Of a stretch of DNA of 22,582 nucleotides, positions 10,201 to 18,922 are shown piece after piece. The stretch's first letter is position 1. Each line of letters opens with the position of its first letter. The notes below the pieces were generated by a model, which was given only the letters and a program-made list of their open reading frames with translations, did no database searches and had not been told where the DNA came from. Position numbers and translations under genes: made by a program. This DNA is from Bacteroidota bacterium (GTDB lineage: Bacteria > Bacteroidota > Bacteroidia > Bacteroidales > VadinHA17), in assembly GCA_022711195.1 (NCBI GenBank), contig JAKLFN010000012.1, positions 1-22,582 on the forward strand, in the 5' to 3' direction.

Positions 10201-10267
10201 CTTCCGGAGTAAAGGGTCTTAACCCTGGAAAGGGATTGATCTCATTGATTTCTTCTTTCGATTTCAT
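7217..10267 (-). CDS. Membrane-anchored nSTAND NTPase with coiled coil and WD40 repeats
   Basis: A 1016-residue signalling NTPase. It opens with [13 protein letters not shown], typical of the novel-STAND (nSTAND1) group. Walker A is GASGSGKSS (51-59), Walker B is [11 protein letters not shown] (141-151), TMRADF (191-196) is a likely sensor motif, and [10 protein letters not shown] (386-395) lies in the winged-helix region. A basic stretch precedes one transmembrane segment at about 492-514, then a charged coiled-coil region to about 620. WD40-type repeats follow (about 675-960), with clear units starting [15 protein letters not shown] (678), [15 protein letters not shown] (763) and [12 protein letters not shown] (888). 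The end ([14 protein letters not shown], then a Cys near FEKTC) matches the tail seen in other STAND-WD40 proteins. STAND proteins are ATP-driven switches that oligomerise on sensing a ligand. No effector domain such as a nuclease or peptidase is fused. It overlaps the upstream gene by 26 bases, so the two are probably translationally coupled. Confidence 0.9.
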   Translation of the reverse strand: MKSKEEINEINPFPGLRPFTPEESELFFGREKESDEVFSKLLRNRFVTVTGASGSGKSSLVYCGILPRIKEMGRKEFSPWRIIIFRPGNDPFESLAHAIHENIAETGLKEVPVETLLSDLHRESDGISIALKKHIIRGYEKVLLVVDQFEELFRYRTSDTGGTYGTETGEFVENLVNAVSLSDSRVYTIVTMRADFMGECAYYQGLTQLINTSNFLIPRMERENYRQVIEGPVKYAGASIDKSFVETLLDDIDEHSDQLPVLQHALMRTWNHWLELKDPERPLGYADYDSVGTMRNAMARHADEAFGELDNRGREICRRMFRALTEKGSDNRGIRRPTVFSTLKSIIDCSSAELAEVIEKFRQPSRSFLTPRYGLPLNEDSVIDLSHESLIRLWSRLTAWVDEEASSIQMYLKLAESSSLYQHGKTGLMRTPDIQLAINWRDREKPTLKWARRYDPAFERAMVFLRTSEKEYLDEEERKLKIQRSKMKRTRIMTIFFGGATIIALGLMISAFIQKVSADRQKALEETKRILAEKEKIKADSTASVAFMKLQESDSGAVIARRDAEEALKQKAFIQSRLSAAESFADSAQSAVIEASLMAASATEQKDEAVRLRMLSVGKSLSLRSLQLDGNKDLQTLLAYQAYLFNKKNGGSDNDADIYSGLYNITRQYAIGYKTFNGHEGEIKSIAFHPDGKEFFTSGSDGKVLKWTLSGDNRNFSEIYSGEKVIEILAVNPDASWLAAGETNSSVHMIPLSGEGVKYKLSAHTDRINSLNFSSDGNFLYSASLDGRVLKWDLNEKTCTNVTPAGTGIIKVDVSSGGEYFAGINSENKIIVWNPENNHNYFMIETVRKKINVIRFLPDKSILAIGDPEGFVELWDVVLRERISFVKAHTSKVNDIQFSRVKEQMATAGADRSVRIFNIRNVSDLSEPPVIITDNEGSVITIQFSPDGQSIISGTDKGKNNLVSRLTHSDFMVRDICSLVSRNMTQDEWNLYVGRDIPFEKTCTDSEIKIRIREVK

Positions 10268-13200
10268 CTATGTATTTGAATATTTCAGGTGTGTGTTCCG
10301 GATACCGGCCAAGATAATTCTCAAGATCAAGAAGCGGAAGAATATAACAGAACGAATCTTCTCCGGGAACGGATATTTTCCTCAACATATTATCGTAAAA
10401 TATCCCCGCCGTGCAATTATTAATCCCGGGGTGGCACTCCCACAGGATATAACCGTTTTCACGGGGGAGGTATTCGGGTGACAGGAATCGTGCCGATACC
10501 ATATTAGCGGCAAGGGTAAGCAGTGATTCCTCAGGAAGAGCGCTGAAAAGCGATTTTAAAAAAATTACTTTATCATATAACAGTTCATAGTCTTTTACTT
10601 TCCCGGTTATTATTGTATCAATGGCTTCTCTGGTAACCTGGGGCAACCTGTCAGAAGCCTGTGTAAAATACTCTTTCCCGGAACGTGAAAGCAGATTTGC
10701 GGTTTCCTCTATTAGTATTTTTTCAGGGCTGAAAAGAAGTGCTATCAGGGATTCACCCATATCGTTCCCGGTTATTTCAGGAATTTGCCTGATGATACAG
10801 GCTCTGATCCATACACCCAGAAGGTTATAATCGCGGTTAATTATATAGCCGACAAGATCATTCCACGCAGGAATTTCGCCGGGATAATACCTGAAGAGCG
10901 TTCTGAGTTTCCGGTTGTCAGGTATTCTGTCAAGAAGTACTGTCAGTCTGCTTTTTATATGCTCATCAGTAATGATATTGATTATTTCCAGAGCATGACT
11001 GACACTCCGGCCTGATCCTTCCTCAATGTTATTTCTTATCTCTCCGGAAATCCGGCTGCCGTATGTAACTGCAAGAAGGTCGAACAGGTATTCCATCCAT
11101 CTCCTGTTTTCCTGTAACATGGCATTGTACGGGATCCTGTTTTTCATTCTGCCAAGGCATATCCCGGCTGACATATTCCATGTAATTATTCCGATAACAT
11201 CATTTATCACCCTGAGCAGTTTTTCCTTTTCATCCGGATTGAGATTATAATTACATCCGGCAAGGCTTTTCAGTCCGGCCTCACGGATTGGTCTGGAGGC
11301 TGTCCAGAGCAAAGAGAAGAGGAATTCAGTATTTTCACTGCTGCAATTCTTTCCAAGAATTTTCAGTATTGTTGCCGATATCCTGCTATCACTCTGGGAC
11401 AGGAGATAGAACCTGCGAAGCGGCTGATCCGCCTCACTGCCAAAACTTTTCAGGACATTCTCAGCCTGTACGGCGATATAATTATTGTCGAGACAAGCGC
11501 ATACTTCAGGAAGTAAATCACTGAACCTGAATTTCCTGATTATATTCAGCGCGATTAACTTCAGGTCATTATCCGGGTCCCTGAGCAATCTGATCACTTC
11601 CGGAATATGCGGAGGCTGATCCTGTGCAAGAAGCATCATAGCTTTCAGCCTTTCATCCATATTCCTGACACCGGAAACCGACAACTCAAGATCCTGAATG
11701 ATTTCCGATGCCCTCTGCTTAATTTCCCTTGAAATGCCGGAGCCTGATCTGATTTTTTTCAGGGCCGGCAAAAAATTGATATCTTTTTTTATATCGGCAT
11801 ATTCAAGGATCTTATTCAGATACCATTTATTCTGACTATTTTCAGGTATGGCCTGATCTCCGGTAATGATCTTGTAAAAATCAGCATTAAAAGCCAACTG
11901 TGCCGATATCCTGTTCTCCCATACCGGATTGGTTTTACTGACAGTATCATCCGGAAGGTATTTCCCGTGATTCGCTTCATTGGTAACTAATGAACTACGG
12001 TAAACAGAATAAAGTCTGAATGCCAGTATTATCCACAGTATAGTCAGCACCAGAAGCACCATGGGAAAGTGGATCAGCTTTACCGGTCCGATAATCCCCA
12101 TCAGGGTAAGGATTATCCCGGCAATGATGGTCCCGGATTCATTCACGGGACCTTTCAGACCCGTAAGGGTAGTATATCTCCTTGAACCCTCAACCGACTG
12201 TAAAAGAATTTCCGCAGAAGATAATTCTATGGATTCTTTAAATGACCTGGAGAAGAACCTGCTTAGTGCAAGGAGTATAAAAAAGCCGCTTATGCCGGTT
12301 AGTGAAATATTGGAGCCTGTAAAATGACCTGTCAGCAACACTCCGGTGGTCAGAACAGCAATCAGGAACGGAGTAAATACTATTGCCGTCTGTAATCTGA
12401 AATTCCTGATCAGGAAGGGGAAGACAATGAACTTGACTATCAGTGCAAATGTCATTACAATCCCGGTAAACAGCCCCAGGAAATGAGCCAGATCCTGCAT
12501 TGTGGGATAATGTACCCTTGAGACTGCAAGAAAAGAATACTGGATAAAGGATGCAGCTACCACCGAAAATAATGTTACCACCGCCAGTTTTCTTTGTAAG
12601 CTGTTTCGGGGAATGGTCAGTGCCCCGGACGCCTTTTTTGAAGAGGGATATCGCATATGTTGATTATCACCATCCTTAGTCATGATCCTTTGCAGGTAAA
12701 TCTGCATTACAGCTGCACCGGCAGCTGCAATAAAACCAAAAAGAATAAAATGCCGAAGGTCAATCCCGGCGCCAATAAGAACGGGAATTGAAAAACAACC
12801 TGCAATTATGCCTGCTGGCAGGGCTGCATTTGTGAAACTGTAGAGTCTGTCTTCTCTCTCTTTTTCAGTCAGACAAAAAACTGTGCCATCCATGACGAGC
12901 ATCATCAGAATATTGAGTGGTCCCATCATCAGAAAAAGAATAAAGATCAAAGGCGGGGTTTGCATTACAAGCAGGAGTATCCACAATACAAGGGTTACGG
13001 AAGATACTAAGAGTAAAATTATAACAGAAAGCTTCCCGAATGGAATCTTTTTCTGAAGGAGGATGAAGAGGGTTGAAAAGATAAATCCGGTGATCCCCGA
13101 TAAAATATATGCCCGTGCCAGTATTTTTTCGTCGAACAGAGACAGGAACATTGAATGAGCTGTAATATCGAAAATGCCACAGAAGATCCCTGCAAGCAAA

Positions 13201-13277
13201 GCCTGTCCTGACAGTAAATAAACTGCCGGTTTAATGCCCGCTCCGGTATTGCTGAATCTGAGCAAGCTGTGTCTCAT
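10242..13277 (-). CDS. MFS / ATP-ADP-translocase-like membrane protein fused to HEAT repeats
   Basis: A 1011-residue integral membrane protein. Residues about 15-425 hold around 12 hydrophobic segments in two groups of six (about 15-195 and 230-425). The segment FKESIELSSAEILLQSVEGS and the following glycine-rich helix resemble the conserved loop of MFS-type nucleotide-transporter-like (NTT/TLC-like) proteins of bacteria. A cytoplasmic part of almost 600 residues follows, with helical repeats of HEAT type (for example IPEVIRLLRDPDNDLKLIAL and neighbours, about 555-700) and more helical repeats to the C-terminus. No cyclic-nucleotide-binding domain is evident, although I recall it in related proteins. 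Transport activity is uncertain; it may be a sensor. The gene starts 18 bases after aroK and overlaps the STAND gene by 26 bases, which suggests a functional pair. The start at 13277 leads directly into the first membrane segments. Confidence 0.82.
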   Translation of the reverse strand: MRHSLLRFSNTGAGIKPAVYLLSGQALLAGIFCGIFDITAHSMFLSLFDEKILARAYILSGITGFIFSTLFILLQKKIPFGKLSVIILLLVSSVTLVLWILLLVMQTPPLIFILFLMMGPLNILMMLVMDGTVFCLTEKEREDRLYSFTNAALPAGIIAGCFSIPVLIGAGIDLRHFILFGFIAAAGAAVMQIYLQRIMTKDGDNQHMRYPSSKKASGALTIPRNSLQRKLAVVTLFSVVAASFIQYSFLAVSRVHYPTMQDLAHFLGLFTGIVMTFALIVKFIVFPFLIRNFRLQTAIVFTPFLIAVLTTGVLLTGHFTGSNISLTGISGFFILLALSRFFSRSFKESIELSSAEILLQSVEGSRRYTTLTGLKGPVNESGTIIAGIILTLMGIIGPVKLIHFPMVLLVLTILWIILAFRLYSVYRSSLVTNEANHGKYLPDDTVSKTNPVWENRISAQLAFNADFYKIITGDQAIPENSQNKWYLNKILEYADIKKDINFLPALKKIRSGSGISREIKQRASEIIQDLELSVSGVRNMDERLKAMMLLAQDQPPHIPEVIRLLRDPDNDLKLIALNIIRKFRFSDLLPEVCACLDNNYIAVQAENVLKSFGSEADQPLRRFYLLSQSDSRISATILKILGKNCSSENTEFLFSLLWTASRPIREAGLKSLAGCNYNLNPDEKEKLLRVINDVIGIITWNMSAGICLGRMKNRIPYNAMLQENRRWMEYLFDLLAVTYGSRISGEIRNNIEEGSGRSVSHALEIINIITDEHIKSRLTVLLDRIPDNRKLRTLFRYYPGEIPAWNDLVGYIINRDYNLLGVWIRACIIRQIPEITGNDMGESLIALLFSPEKILIEETANLLSRSGKEYFTQASDRLPQVTREAIDTIITGKVKDYELLYDKVIFLKSLFSALPEESLLTLAANMVSARFLSPEYLPRENGYILWECHPGINNCTAGIFYDNMLRKISVPGEDSFCYILPLLDLENYLGRYPEHTPEIFKYIDEIERRNQ

Positions 13278-13295
13278 GCTGTTGTACCGGTTAAC

Positions 13296-13811
13296 CTACT
13301 TTGAATTTATGATTGATCCTAACAGTTCTATATTCAGATTCTGGCCCTCAACAATTATTTCAGCTTTATTATACCACTTCTCGCGCTGTGCTAATTTTTC
13401 CTCAATAAACCTGGGGAGAGACTCGTCGGGAACATTTCTGAGCAGCGGCCTTTCACCCGAAGAGTTCAGCAATCTCTGTGAAAGTTGTCCGGGTGTCATT
13501 TTAAGGTAAACTGTCATCCCGGTCCGGATCATGAAGTCCATATTATCGCCATGGCATGGTGTTCCTCCACCTGTTGAAACGATGATTCTGCTGCCGGTGT
13601 CAAGGCTTTTCAGGACTTCCGATTCTATTTTTCTGAAGTGTTCCTCTCCGTCTTCTGCAAATATCCGCGGTATTGTTTTACAGGCAACCTCTTCAATTTT
13701 CCGGTCGAGGTCCATGAAAGGGCATCCTATTGATGCTGCCAGCTTTCTTCCTGTAGTAGATTTACCGCTGCCCATAAACCCGATAATATAAATTAAATTC
13801 TTTTCAGACAT
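13296..13811 (-). CDS. aroK: Shikimate kinase
   Basis: A 171-residue cytoplasmic kinase that phosphorylates shikimate at the 3-hydroxyl in the aromatic amino acid (chorismate) pathway. Walker A is GFMGSGKST (11-19); the shikimate-binding residues are Asp34/Asp36 in MDLDRKIEE, Arg60 in EEHFRKIE and the GGG at 81-83; the lid has the RPLL motif with Arg121. Length is typical. Its ATG shares one base with the parC stop (TAATG at 13811), so translation is coupled to parC. It is an unusual neighbour by pathway, but aroK next to topoisomerase or other housekeeping genes is a matter of operon history rather than function. Confidence 0.96.
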   Translation of the reverse strand: MSEKNLIYIIGFMGSGKSTTGRKLAASIGCPFMDLDRKIEEVACKTIPRIFAEDGEEHFRKIESEVLKSLDTGSRIIVSTGGGTPCHGDNMDFMIRTGMTVYLKMTPGQLSQRLLNSSGERPLLRNVPDESLPRFIEEKLAQREKWYNKAEIIVEGQNLNIELLGSIINSK

Positions 13812-16423
13812 TATAATTCAAGCTTCATCTGGGCGGGATCATCACGAACCGGGGGGAGAGGATTTTCATGACCTTCCTCTTCATCCTTCATCGTTATATC
13901 TGAACCGCTTTCCTTTTTTACCACCGGCTCGATCTCATGAACATCGTCGACCATATAGTTTGTCAGCCTCCGTCCCTTTGCCTTATAGCTCTTTACACCA
14001 ATGAATTCAGCCACTTCAATTATTTCATTGTCACGGCCTTTGTGCTTTCCTCCAAACTGTATCTCAAACCTCGGATACTCAAGCTCTGAGATGCTTACAA
14101 GCTTCGAATCGGGATGTTCGTTGATGAAGCATTGGGGCTTTTCGGATTCTTCAATAATAAACCGTTTGACATAATGGAATTTCTGTTCGGCATCATAGTA
14201 AATTGCAGAATATACTTTCCCCGGTCTGTATTTTTCAATCACAAGTATATTCTCTTCAAAATGACCCGAAAGATCAAATCCCGTATGTCTGAAGTATCCG
14301 TTCTTTGTAATTACAAGTATTTTGTCATCTCCGCCGAATTCACCGAGGAAGATTCCCCTGCCATCTACATTCAGCCTGAAAACAGCATCATCAAACCATA
14401 TCTTTCTTCCTCCCAGTGTCGATAATCCCTTCTCCTTCAGGGCAACCTTATGAACAGCATTCCTTGTAAGGATATTTCCCATTGATGATTTACCCTTGAT
14501 AGCCAGCTGACCAAAGTCAAATTCGAAAACCAGCTTCTTGAGCCTGGCTTTTGGTTTATGATATACTTTGATGACCTCTGCCTCACCATTTGGATTGGCA
14601 CTGAAATACACGATCTTCGATCCGGGTGTGCCCCTTGTAAGATTGTATTCCTTATCACGTGTAAGTCCGGTAATGGCACATCTTTTCACAAGAAGCGGAC
14701 CATCTTTGCCATCCTGGTAAACAATATTATATATGGTTCGTTCATCGTTCTTCAGGAAGACCTGTGCATACAGAATATCATTCCCTACAAAAACCTTATC
14801 GGACACTTTGGTGATAAGATACACACCGTCTTTCCTTACAACGAGAATGTCATCAAGATCTGAACATTCACAAACAAACTCATCTTTTTTCAATCCCGTC
14901 CCGATGAATCCTTCCTTATAATTAATATAAAGCCGGGCATTACTTGCAACGACTTTTGCAGCTTGGATCGTATCAAAGTTCCTGATCTCTGTCTTTCTTT
15001 CCTTCCCTTTTCCGAATTTCTTCTTTATCTGTCTGAAATAGTTGATAGCAAAGGGGATTATATTTCTGAGGTGATTTTTGACCTCATCGAGTTCAGTTTC
15101 AAGTCCTTTAATATGTTCGTCGGCTTTTTTTACATCATATTTTGATATTCTCTTGATTTTGATCTCGGTAAGCTGGATGATATCTTCCCGGGTGATATCT
15201 CTCAGCAATTTTTTCCTGAAAGGTTTAAGGCCGTCATCAATAGCTTTTATAACTCCTTCCCATGTCTCGCAGTCCTCGATGTCGCGGTAAATCTTCTCCT
15301 CAATGAATATTTTTTCGAGAGATGACATGTGCCACTCTTCCTGAAGCTCATTTTTCCTTATTTCAAGTTCGGTTTTGAGGAGTTCCACAGTTCTTGCGGC
15401 AGAGTGTCTGAGTATTTCGCTGACACCCATGAACGATGGTTTGTTTCCCACGATGACGCAGGAATTCGGTGAAATCGAATATTCGCAATCGGTAAGGGCA
15501 TAAAGTGCATCGATGGTCTTGTCGGGCGATACACCCGGCATAAGGTGAAGCATAATTTCAACGTTTGCCGAAGTGTTATCATCTATCTTCCTGATCTTTA
15601 TTTTACCTTTCTCATTGGCTTTAATTATCGATTCGATAAGAGTTGAAGTCGTTTTACCGAACGGGATCTCTGTAATAACGAGTGTCTTCTTATCGATTTT
15701 TTCGATTTTAGCCCTTACTTTCACAACTCCGCCTCTCTGGCCGTCATTGTATTTTGAAATGTCTATTAGTCCTCCTGTAGGGAAATCGGGATAAATTTCA
15801 AACTCCTTTCCCTGGAGATGATTTATTGTTGCATCGATAAGTTCGTTGAAGTTATGGGGCAGTATTTTTGATGCCAGACCCACTGCTATACCCTCCACTC
15901 CGAGGGCGAGGAGGAGCGGGAATTTCACCGGTAATGTGACCGGTTCTTTATTACGTCCGTCGTAAGATAGTTTCCATTCGGTTGTTTTGGGATTGAAAAC
16001 AACATCGAGAGCAAATTTGGAAAGACGCGCTTCAATATACCTGGGAGCAGCGGCTCCGTCTCCGGTCAGGATATTACCCCAGTTTCCCTGAGTATCAACA
16101 AGGAGATCCTTTTGTCCGAGCTGGACCAGTGCATCGCCTATCGATGCATCACCATGAGGATGGAACTGCATGGTGTGTCCTATTATATTGGCTACTTTAT
16201 TGAACCGGCCGTCATCCATCCGCTTCATTGAATGAAGTATCCTGCGCTGGACAGGTTTAAGCCCGTCATTCAGGTCAGGTACAGCCCTTTCGAGGATCAC
16301 ATACGAAGCATAATCGAGAAACCAGTCCTGGTACATCCCCGACAATGCCGTAACCGAATGGAGGGCAGCCGGCCCCTGTTCAACACCTTCCGGAAAATCG
16401 CCGTCAAGTTCAAGCTCTTCCAT
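13811..16423 (-). CDS. parC: DNA topoisomerase IV subunit A
   Basis: An 870-residue type IIA topoisomerase breakage-reunion subunit, pairing with ParE to decatenate and relax DNA. The DNA-binding winged helix has NDGLKPVQRRIL (52-63); the QRDR-like helix is FHPHGDASIGDALV (87-100); the catalytic pair is Arg128-Tyr129 in GDGAAAPRYIEARLSK. Tower and coiled-coil regions follow to about 480, then a C-terminal beta-pinwheel-like domain (about 500-800) and an acidic tail. I call it ParC rather than GyrA because of the adjacent parE, the divergent pinwheel without a clear GyrA box, and the Bacteroidota-type GDASIGDALVQLGQ motif. The position equal to E. coli GyrA Ser83 is Ala93, while Asp87 is kept as Asp97. 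It starts 31 bases after parE. Confidence 0.95.
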   Translation of the reverse strand: MEELELDGDFPEGVEQGPAALHSVTALSGMYQDWFLDYASYVILERAVPDLNDGLKPVQRRILHSMKRMDDGRFNKVANIIGHTMQFHPHGDASIGDALVQLGQKDLLVDTQGNWGNILTGDGAAAPRYIEARLSKFALDVVFNPKTTEWKLSYDGRNKEPVTLPVKFPLLLALGVEGIAVGLASKILPHNFNELIDATINHLQGKEFEIYPDFPTGGLIDISKYNDGQRGGVVKVRAKIEKIDKKTLVITEIPFGKTTSTLIESIIKANEKGKIKIRKIDDNTSANVEIMLHLMPGVSPDKTIDALYALTDCEYSISPNSCVIVGNKPSFMGVSEILRHSAARTVELLKTELEIRKNELQEEWHMSSLEKIFIEEKIYRDIEDCETWEGVIKAIDDGLKPFRKKLLRDITREDIIQLTEIKIKRISKYDVKKADEHIKGLETELDEVKNHLRNIIPFAINYFRQIKKKFGKGKERKTEIRNFDTIQAAKVVASNARLYINYKEGFIGTGLKKDEFVCECSDLDDILVVRKDGVYLITKVSDKVFVGNDILYAQVFLKNDERTIYNIVYQDGKDGPLLVKRCAITGLTRDKEYNLTRGTPGSKIVYFSANPNGEAEVIKVYHKPKARLKKLVFEFDFGQLAIKGKSSMGNILTRNAVHKVALKEKGLSTLGGRKIWFDDAVFRLNVDGRGIFLGEFGGDDKILVITKNGYFRHTGFDLSGHFEENILVIEKYRPGKVYSAIYYDAEQKFHYVKRFIIEESEKPQCFINEHPDSKLVSISELEYPRFEIQFGGKHKGRDNEIIEVAEFIGVKSYKAKGRRLTNYMVDDVHEIEPVVKKESGSDITMKDEEEGHENPLPPVRDDPAQMKLEL

Positions 16424-16454
16424 AAATCATACCTTCTTTTCCCTTCCGATCCTT

Positions 16455-18302
16455 TTATATTTCAGTCTCAACAAGATCTTCTTCAATTCTCAGGTTCTCA
16501 ATAATGAAATCCTGCCTCTCCTGAGTGTTCTTTCCCATGTAGAATTCAAGATAACTGTTTACAGCATCTGCTTTCCTCATTCTGACAGGCTCAAGGCGCA
16601 TATCCTTACCAATGAAATTTCCGAATTCATCGGGAGATATTTCACCAAGGCCCTTAAACCTCGTTATCTCCGGATTGGGCCCAAGAGCCTCAACCGCATT
16701 TAATTTTTCTTCAGGAGTATAACAATAACGTGTTTCCTTTTTATTTCTTACCCTGAATAAGGGTGTCTGCAGAATATATACATGCCCCTTTCTTACAAGA
16801 TCGGGAAAGAACTGGAGGAAGAATGTCAGCAGCAGAAGCCTGATATGCATTCCGTCAACGTCGGCATCGGTTGCTATCACCACATTATTATACCTGAGAT
16901 TTTCAATACCTTCTTCGATATTAAGTGCAGCCTGGAGCAGGTTGAATTCCTCATTCTCATATACGATCTTCTTCGTGAGCCCGAAGGAGTTCAGGGGTTT
17001 TCCACGGAGGCTGAAGACCGCCTGGGTCTCAACGTTCCTCGACTTTGTTATTGATCCGCTTGCCGAATCACCCTCGGTGATGAAGATAGTCGAATCAAGC
17101 TTCTTCGCATCAATCGAGTTATAATGAATCCTGCAATCCCTCAGTTTCCTGTTATGAAGACTGACCTTCTTTGCCCTGTCCCTTGCCAGTTTCTGAATTG
17201 AGGATATGGCTTTCCTCTCCTTCTCGGAATCCTGGATCTTCTTCAGAAGGATCCTCGCGGTTTCCGGATTCTTATGAAGGTAATCATCAAGCTGTTTCTT
17301 TACAAATTCATTAATGTAGTTCCTTATTGAAGGCGCGCCGGGCCCCATATCTTTCGATCCCAGCTTTGTTTTCGTCTGCGACTCGAAAATAGGTTCTTCA
17401 ACCTTAATGCTTATTGCGGCAATAATTGAAGATCTGATATCCGAGGGATCATAATCCTTCTTGTAAAACTCCCTTATTGTTTTGACAATGGCTTCACGGA
17501 AAGCATGAAGATGTGTACCTCCCTGGGTTGTATTCTGCCCGTTGACAAAGCTTTGGACCTCTTCGCCATACTGTAACCCGTGAGTGAATGCCAGTTCAAT
17601 ATCCTCACCTTTAAGATGGATCAGAGGATAGAGACCCTCCTTTTCCATGCTGTCACTCAGCAGATCGGCAAGACCATTTCTGGAAAGGAATTTGTTACCA
17701 TTGAAGTTGATCACAAGCCCGGTATTGAGATATACATAATTCCTGAGCATTGTATCAACATATTCCGATATATAGAAATAGTTGCCGAACATGTTTTCAT
17801 CAGGCTGGAAGATCACTTCACAACCATTTTCTTCATCTGTTGCCTTCTGAGGATGATCTTTTATTGTTAATCCGTGTTCAAACTCGATCATTTTCAGCTG
17901 TCCGTCGCGGATCGACCTTATAATGAATTTTGACGAGAGGGCATTTACAGCTTTTACACCTACGCCGTTAAGACCTACTGATTTCTTGAAAGCCTTGGAA
18001 TCATATTTCGCACCTGTGTTCATCCTGGAAACTGCATCTATTACCTTCCCAAGAGGAATTCCCCTGCCATAATCACGCACCCTGACTTCCCTTCCGTTGA
18101 TCGCAACATCTATCTTCTTTCCATAACCCATCATGTATTCATCGATGGCATTATCCATCACTTCTTTCAGCAGGACATAAATACCATCATCCTGTGAAGA
18201 GCCGTCGCCGAGCTTGCCAATGTACATACCGGGCCTCAGCCTGATATGTTCACGCCACTCAAGTGTTTTGATATGCTCTTCAGAATAACCAACTACAGTC
18301 AT
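16455..18302 (-). CDS. parE: DNA topoisomerase IV subunit B
   Basis: A 615-residue ATPase subunit of topoisomerase IV. The GHKL ATP site is complete: EVMDNAIDE (47-55), DYGRGIP (77-83), [14 protein letters not shown] (110-123), and the transducer lysine motif QTKTKLG (310-316). The TOPRIM domain has TEGDSASG (410-417) and DADVDG (480-485), followed by [10 protein letters not shown] near the C-terminus. Length and motif order are normal for ParE, and it lacks the long TOPRIM insertion found in some GyrB proteins. It is the first gene of the tight series parE-parC-aroK-MFS/HEAT-STAND. The start at 18302 matches the usual N-terminus with [20 protein letters not shown]. Confidence 0.96.
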   Translation of the reverse strand: MTVVGYSEEHIKTLEWREHIRLRPGMYIGKLGDGSSQDDGIYVLLKEVMDNAIDEYMMGYGKKIDVAINGREVRVRDYGRGIPLGKVIDAVSRMNTGAKYDSKAFKKSVGLNGVGVKAVNALSSKFIIRSIRDGQLKMIEFEHGLTIKDHPQKATDEENGCEVIFQPDENMFGNYFYISEYVDTMLRNYVYLNTGLVINFNGNKFLSRNGLADLLSDSMEKEGLYPLIHLKGEDIELAFTHGLQYGEEVQSFVNGQNTTQGGTHLHAFREAIVKTIREFYKKDYDPSDIRSSIIAAISIKVEEPIFESQTKTKLGSKDMGPGAPSIRNYINEFVKKQLDDYLHKNPETARILLKKIQDSEKERKAISSIQKLARDRAKKVSLHNRKLRDCRIHYNSIDAKKLDSTIFITEGDSASGSITKSRNVETQAVFSLRGKPLNSFGLTKKIVYENEEFNLLQAALNIEEGIENLRYNNVVIATDADVDGMHIRLLLLTFFLQFFPDLVRKGHVYILQTPLFRVRNKKETRYCYTPEEKLNAVEALGPNPEITRFKGLGEISPDEFGNFIGKDMRLEPVRMRKADAVNSYLEFYMGKNTQERQDFIIENLRIEEDLVETEI

Positions 18303-18319
18303 TGACCGGAAATTTTGCG

Positions 18320-18327
18320 CAAATATA
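18320..18327 (-). promoter_or_regulatory. Probable -7 box of the parE operon promoter
   Basis: On the minus strand TATATTTG fits TAnnTTTG. The nearest TTG (18353-18355) is 25 bases upstream, longer than usual, so the -33 element is weak or absent. A start near 18315 would leave a very short leader of about 13 bases before the parE ATG. Confidence 0.4.
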
Positions 18328-18425
18328 GTTATTTACAAAAGCCCTCTGCAGTCAATTTTTCAACAATAATCCGGAAATATAACCTGTGATTCTTAAATAA
18401 ACGGCTGGATATCAATTCCAATGTA

Positions 18426-18470
18426 AGATAAAAACCGGTTCAATAAATTAAGGGTTCTTCTGTAACCGGT
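18426..18470 (-). terminator. Possible intrinsic terminator after the MutS-like remnant
   Basis: On the minus strand ACCGGTT (18470-18464) and AACCGGT (18440-18434) form a 7-bp stem, and the second arm runs into a T run (GGTTTTTATC). The loop is long (23 bases), so strength is doubtful, but the position just after the stop codon and before the parE promoter fits a terminator. Confidence 0.45.
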
Positions 18471-18922
18471 CAATCCAGTATTCCCATTTGTTTCATTAGA
18501 AGAACTGCATTCCTGTTCCTGGCTATTCCGTCGCGTAAAATATAATCGAAATTTATTTTTTCACCGTCAATCTCCACCTCTATACATTTATTGATTATTC
18601 TTCCGGGATAATTCTCTTCCAGTTTCCCAAGTGAGAGATCGTGGGTTGCGATCAATCCGGTTCCTCCGAATTCTATCAGCTTGTCAATGAAGATTTTTGA
18701 TCCCAGGCTTTTGTCTTCGGAATTTGTGCCCTTAAGAATCTCATCCAGCAGGAAGAACATAGGTTCTTCTTCCTGGATCTTTAGTTTCAGTAATCCCAGC
18801 CTTTTCAATTCTGCATAAAAATACGACTCATTAGTGGAAAGCGAATCGGTGGTCCGCATGCTTGTAAAAAGCTTCAGGGGTATAAATCTGAGCTCTTCAG
18901 CACAGACAGGAGCACCAGTCAT
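18470..18922 (-). pseudogene. MutS-like membrane ATPase, C-terminal fragment (ATPase half without P-loop)
   Basis: A 150-residue fragment of a MutS-related ATPase. It holds the conserved TGAPVCAEE helix (2-10), the STNESYF signature (29-35), Walker B FFLLDEILKGTNS (56-68) and the IATHD switch (91-95), and it ends normally (LLMKQMGILD). The Walker A segment that should precede TGAPVCA by about 20 residues is absent. In the frame upstream of the ATG, two more family-like residues (LA) can be read before homology is lost, so the break point is close to the overlap with the N-terminal fragment. Without a P-loop it cannot bind ATP in the normal way. It is either a decayed gene or the result of an assembly deletion. 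Confidence 0.85.

Noticed and set aside
7217..10267. STAND gene as a known Avs-type antiphage protein
   Set aside because: Avs proteins carry an N-terminal effector and a C-terminal TPR-like sensor. This one has no effector domain, has a membrane segment and ends in WD40 repeats, so the match is only at the level of the STAND fold.
18303..18469. Possible small gene between the MutS-like remnant and parE
   Set aside because: No frame with a plausible start and length; the space is explained by the parE promoter box and a possible terminator.
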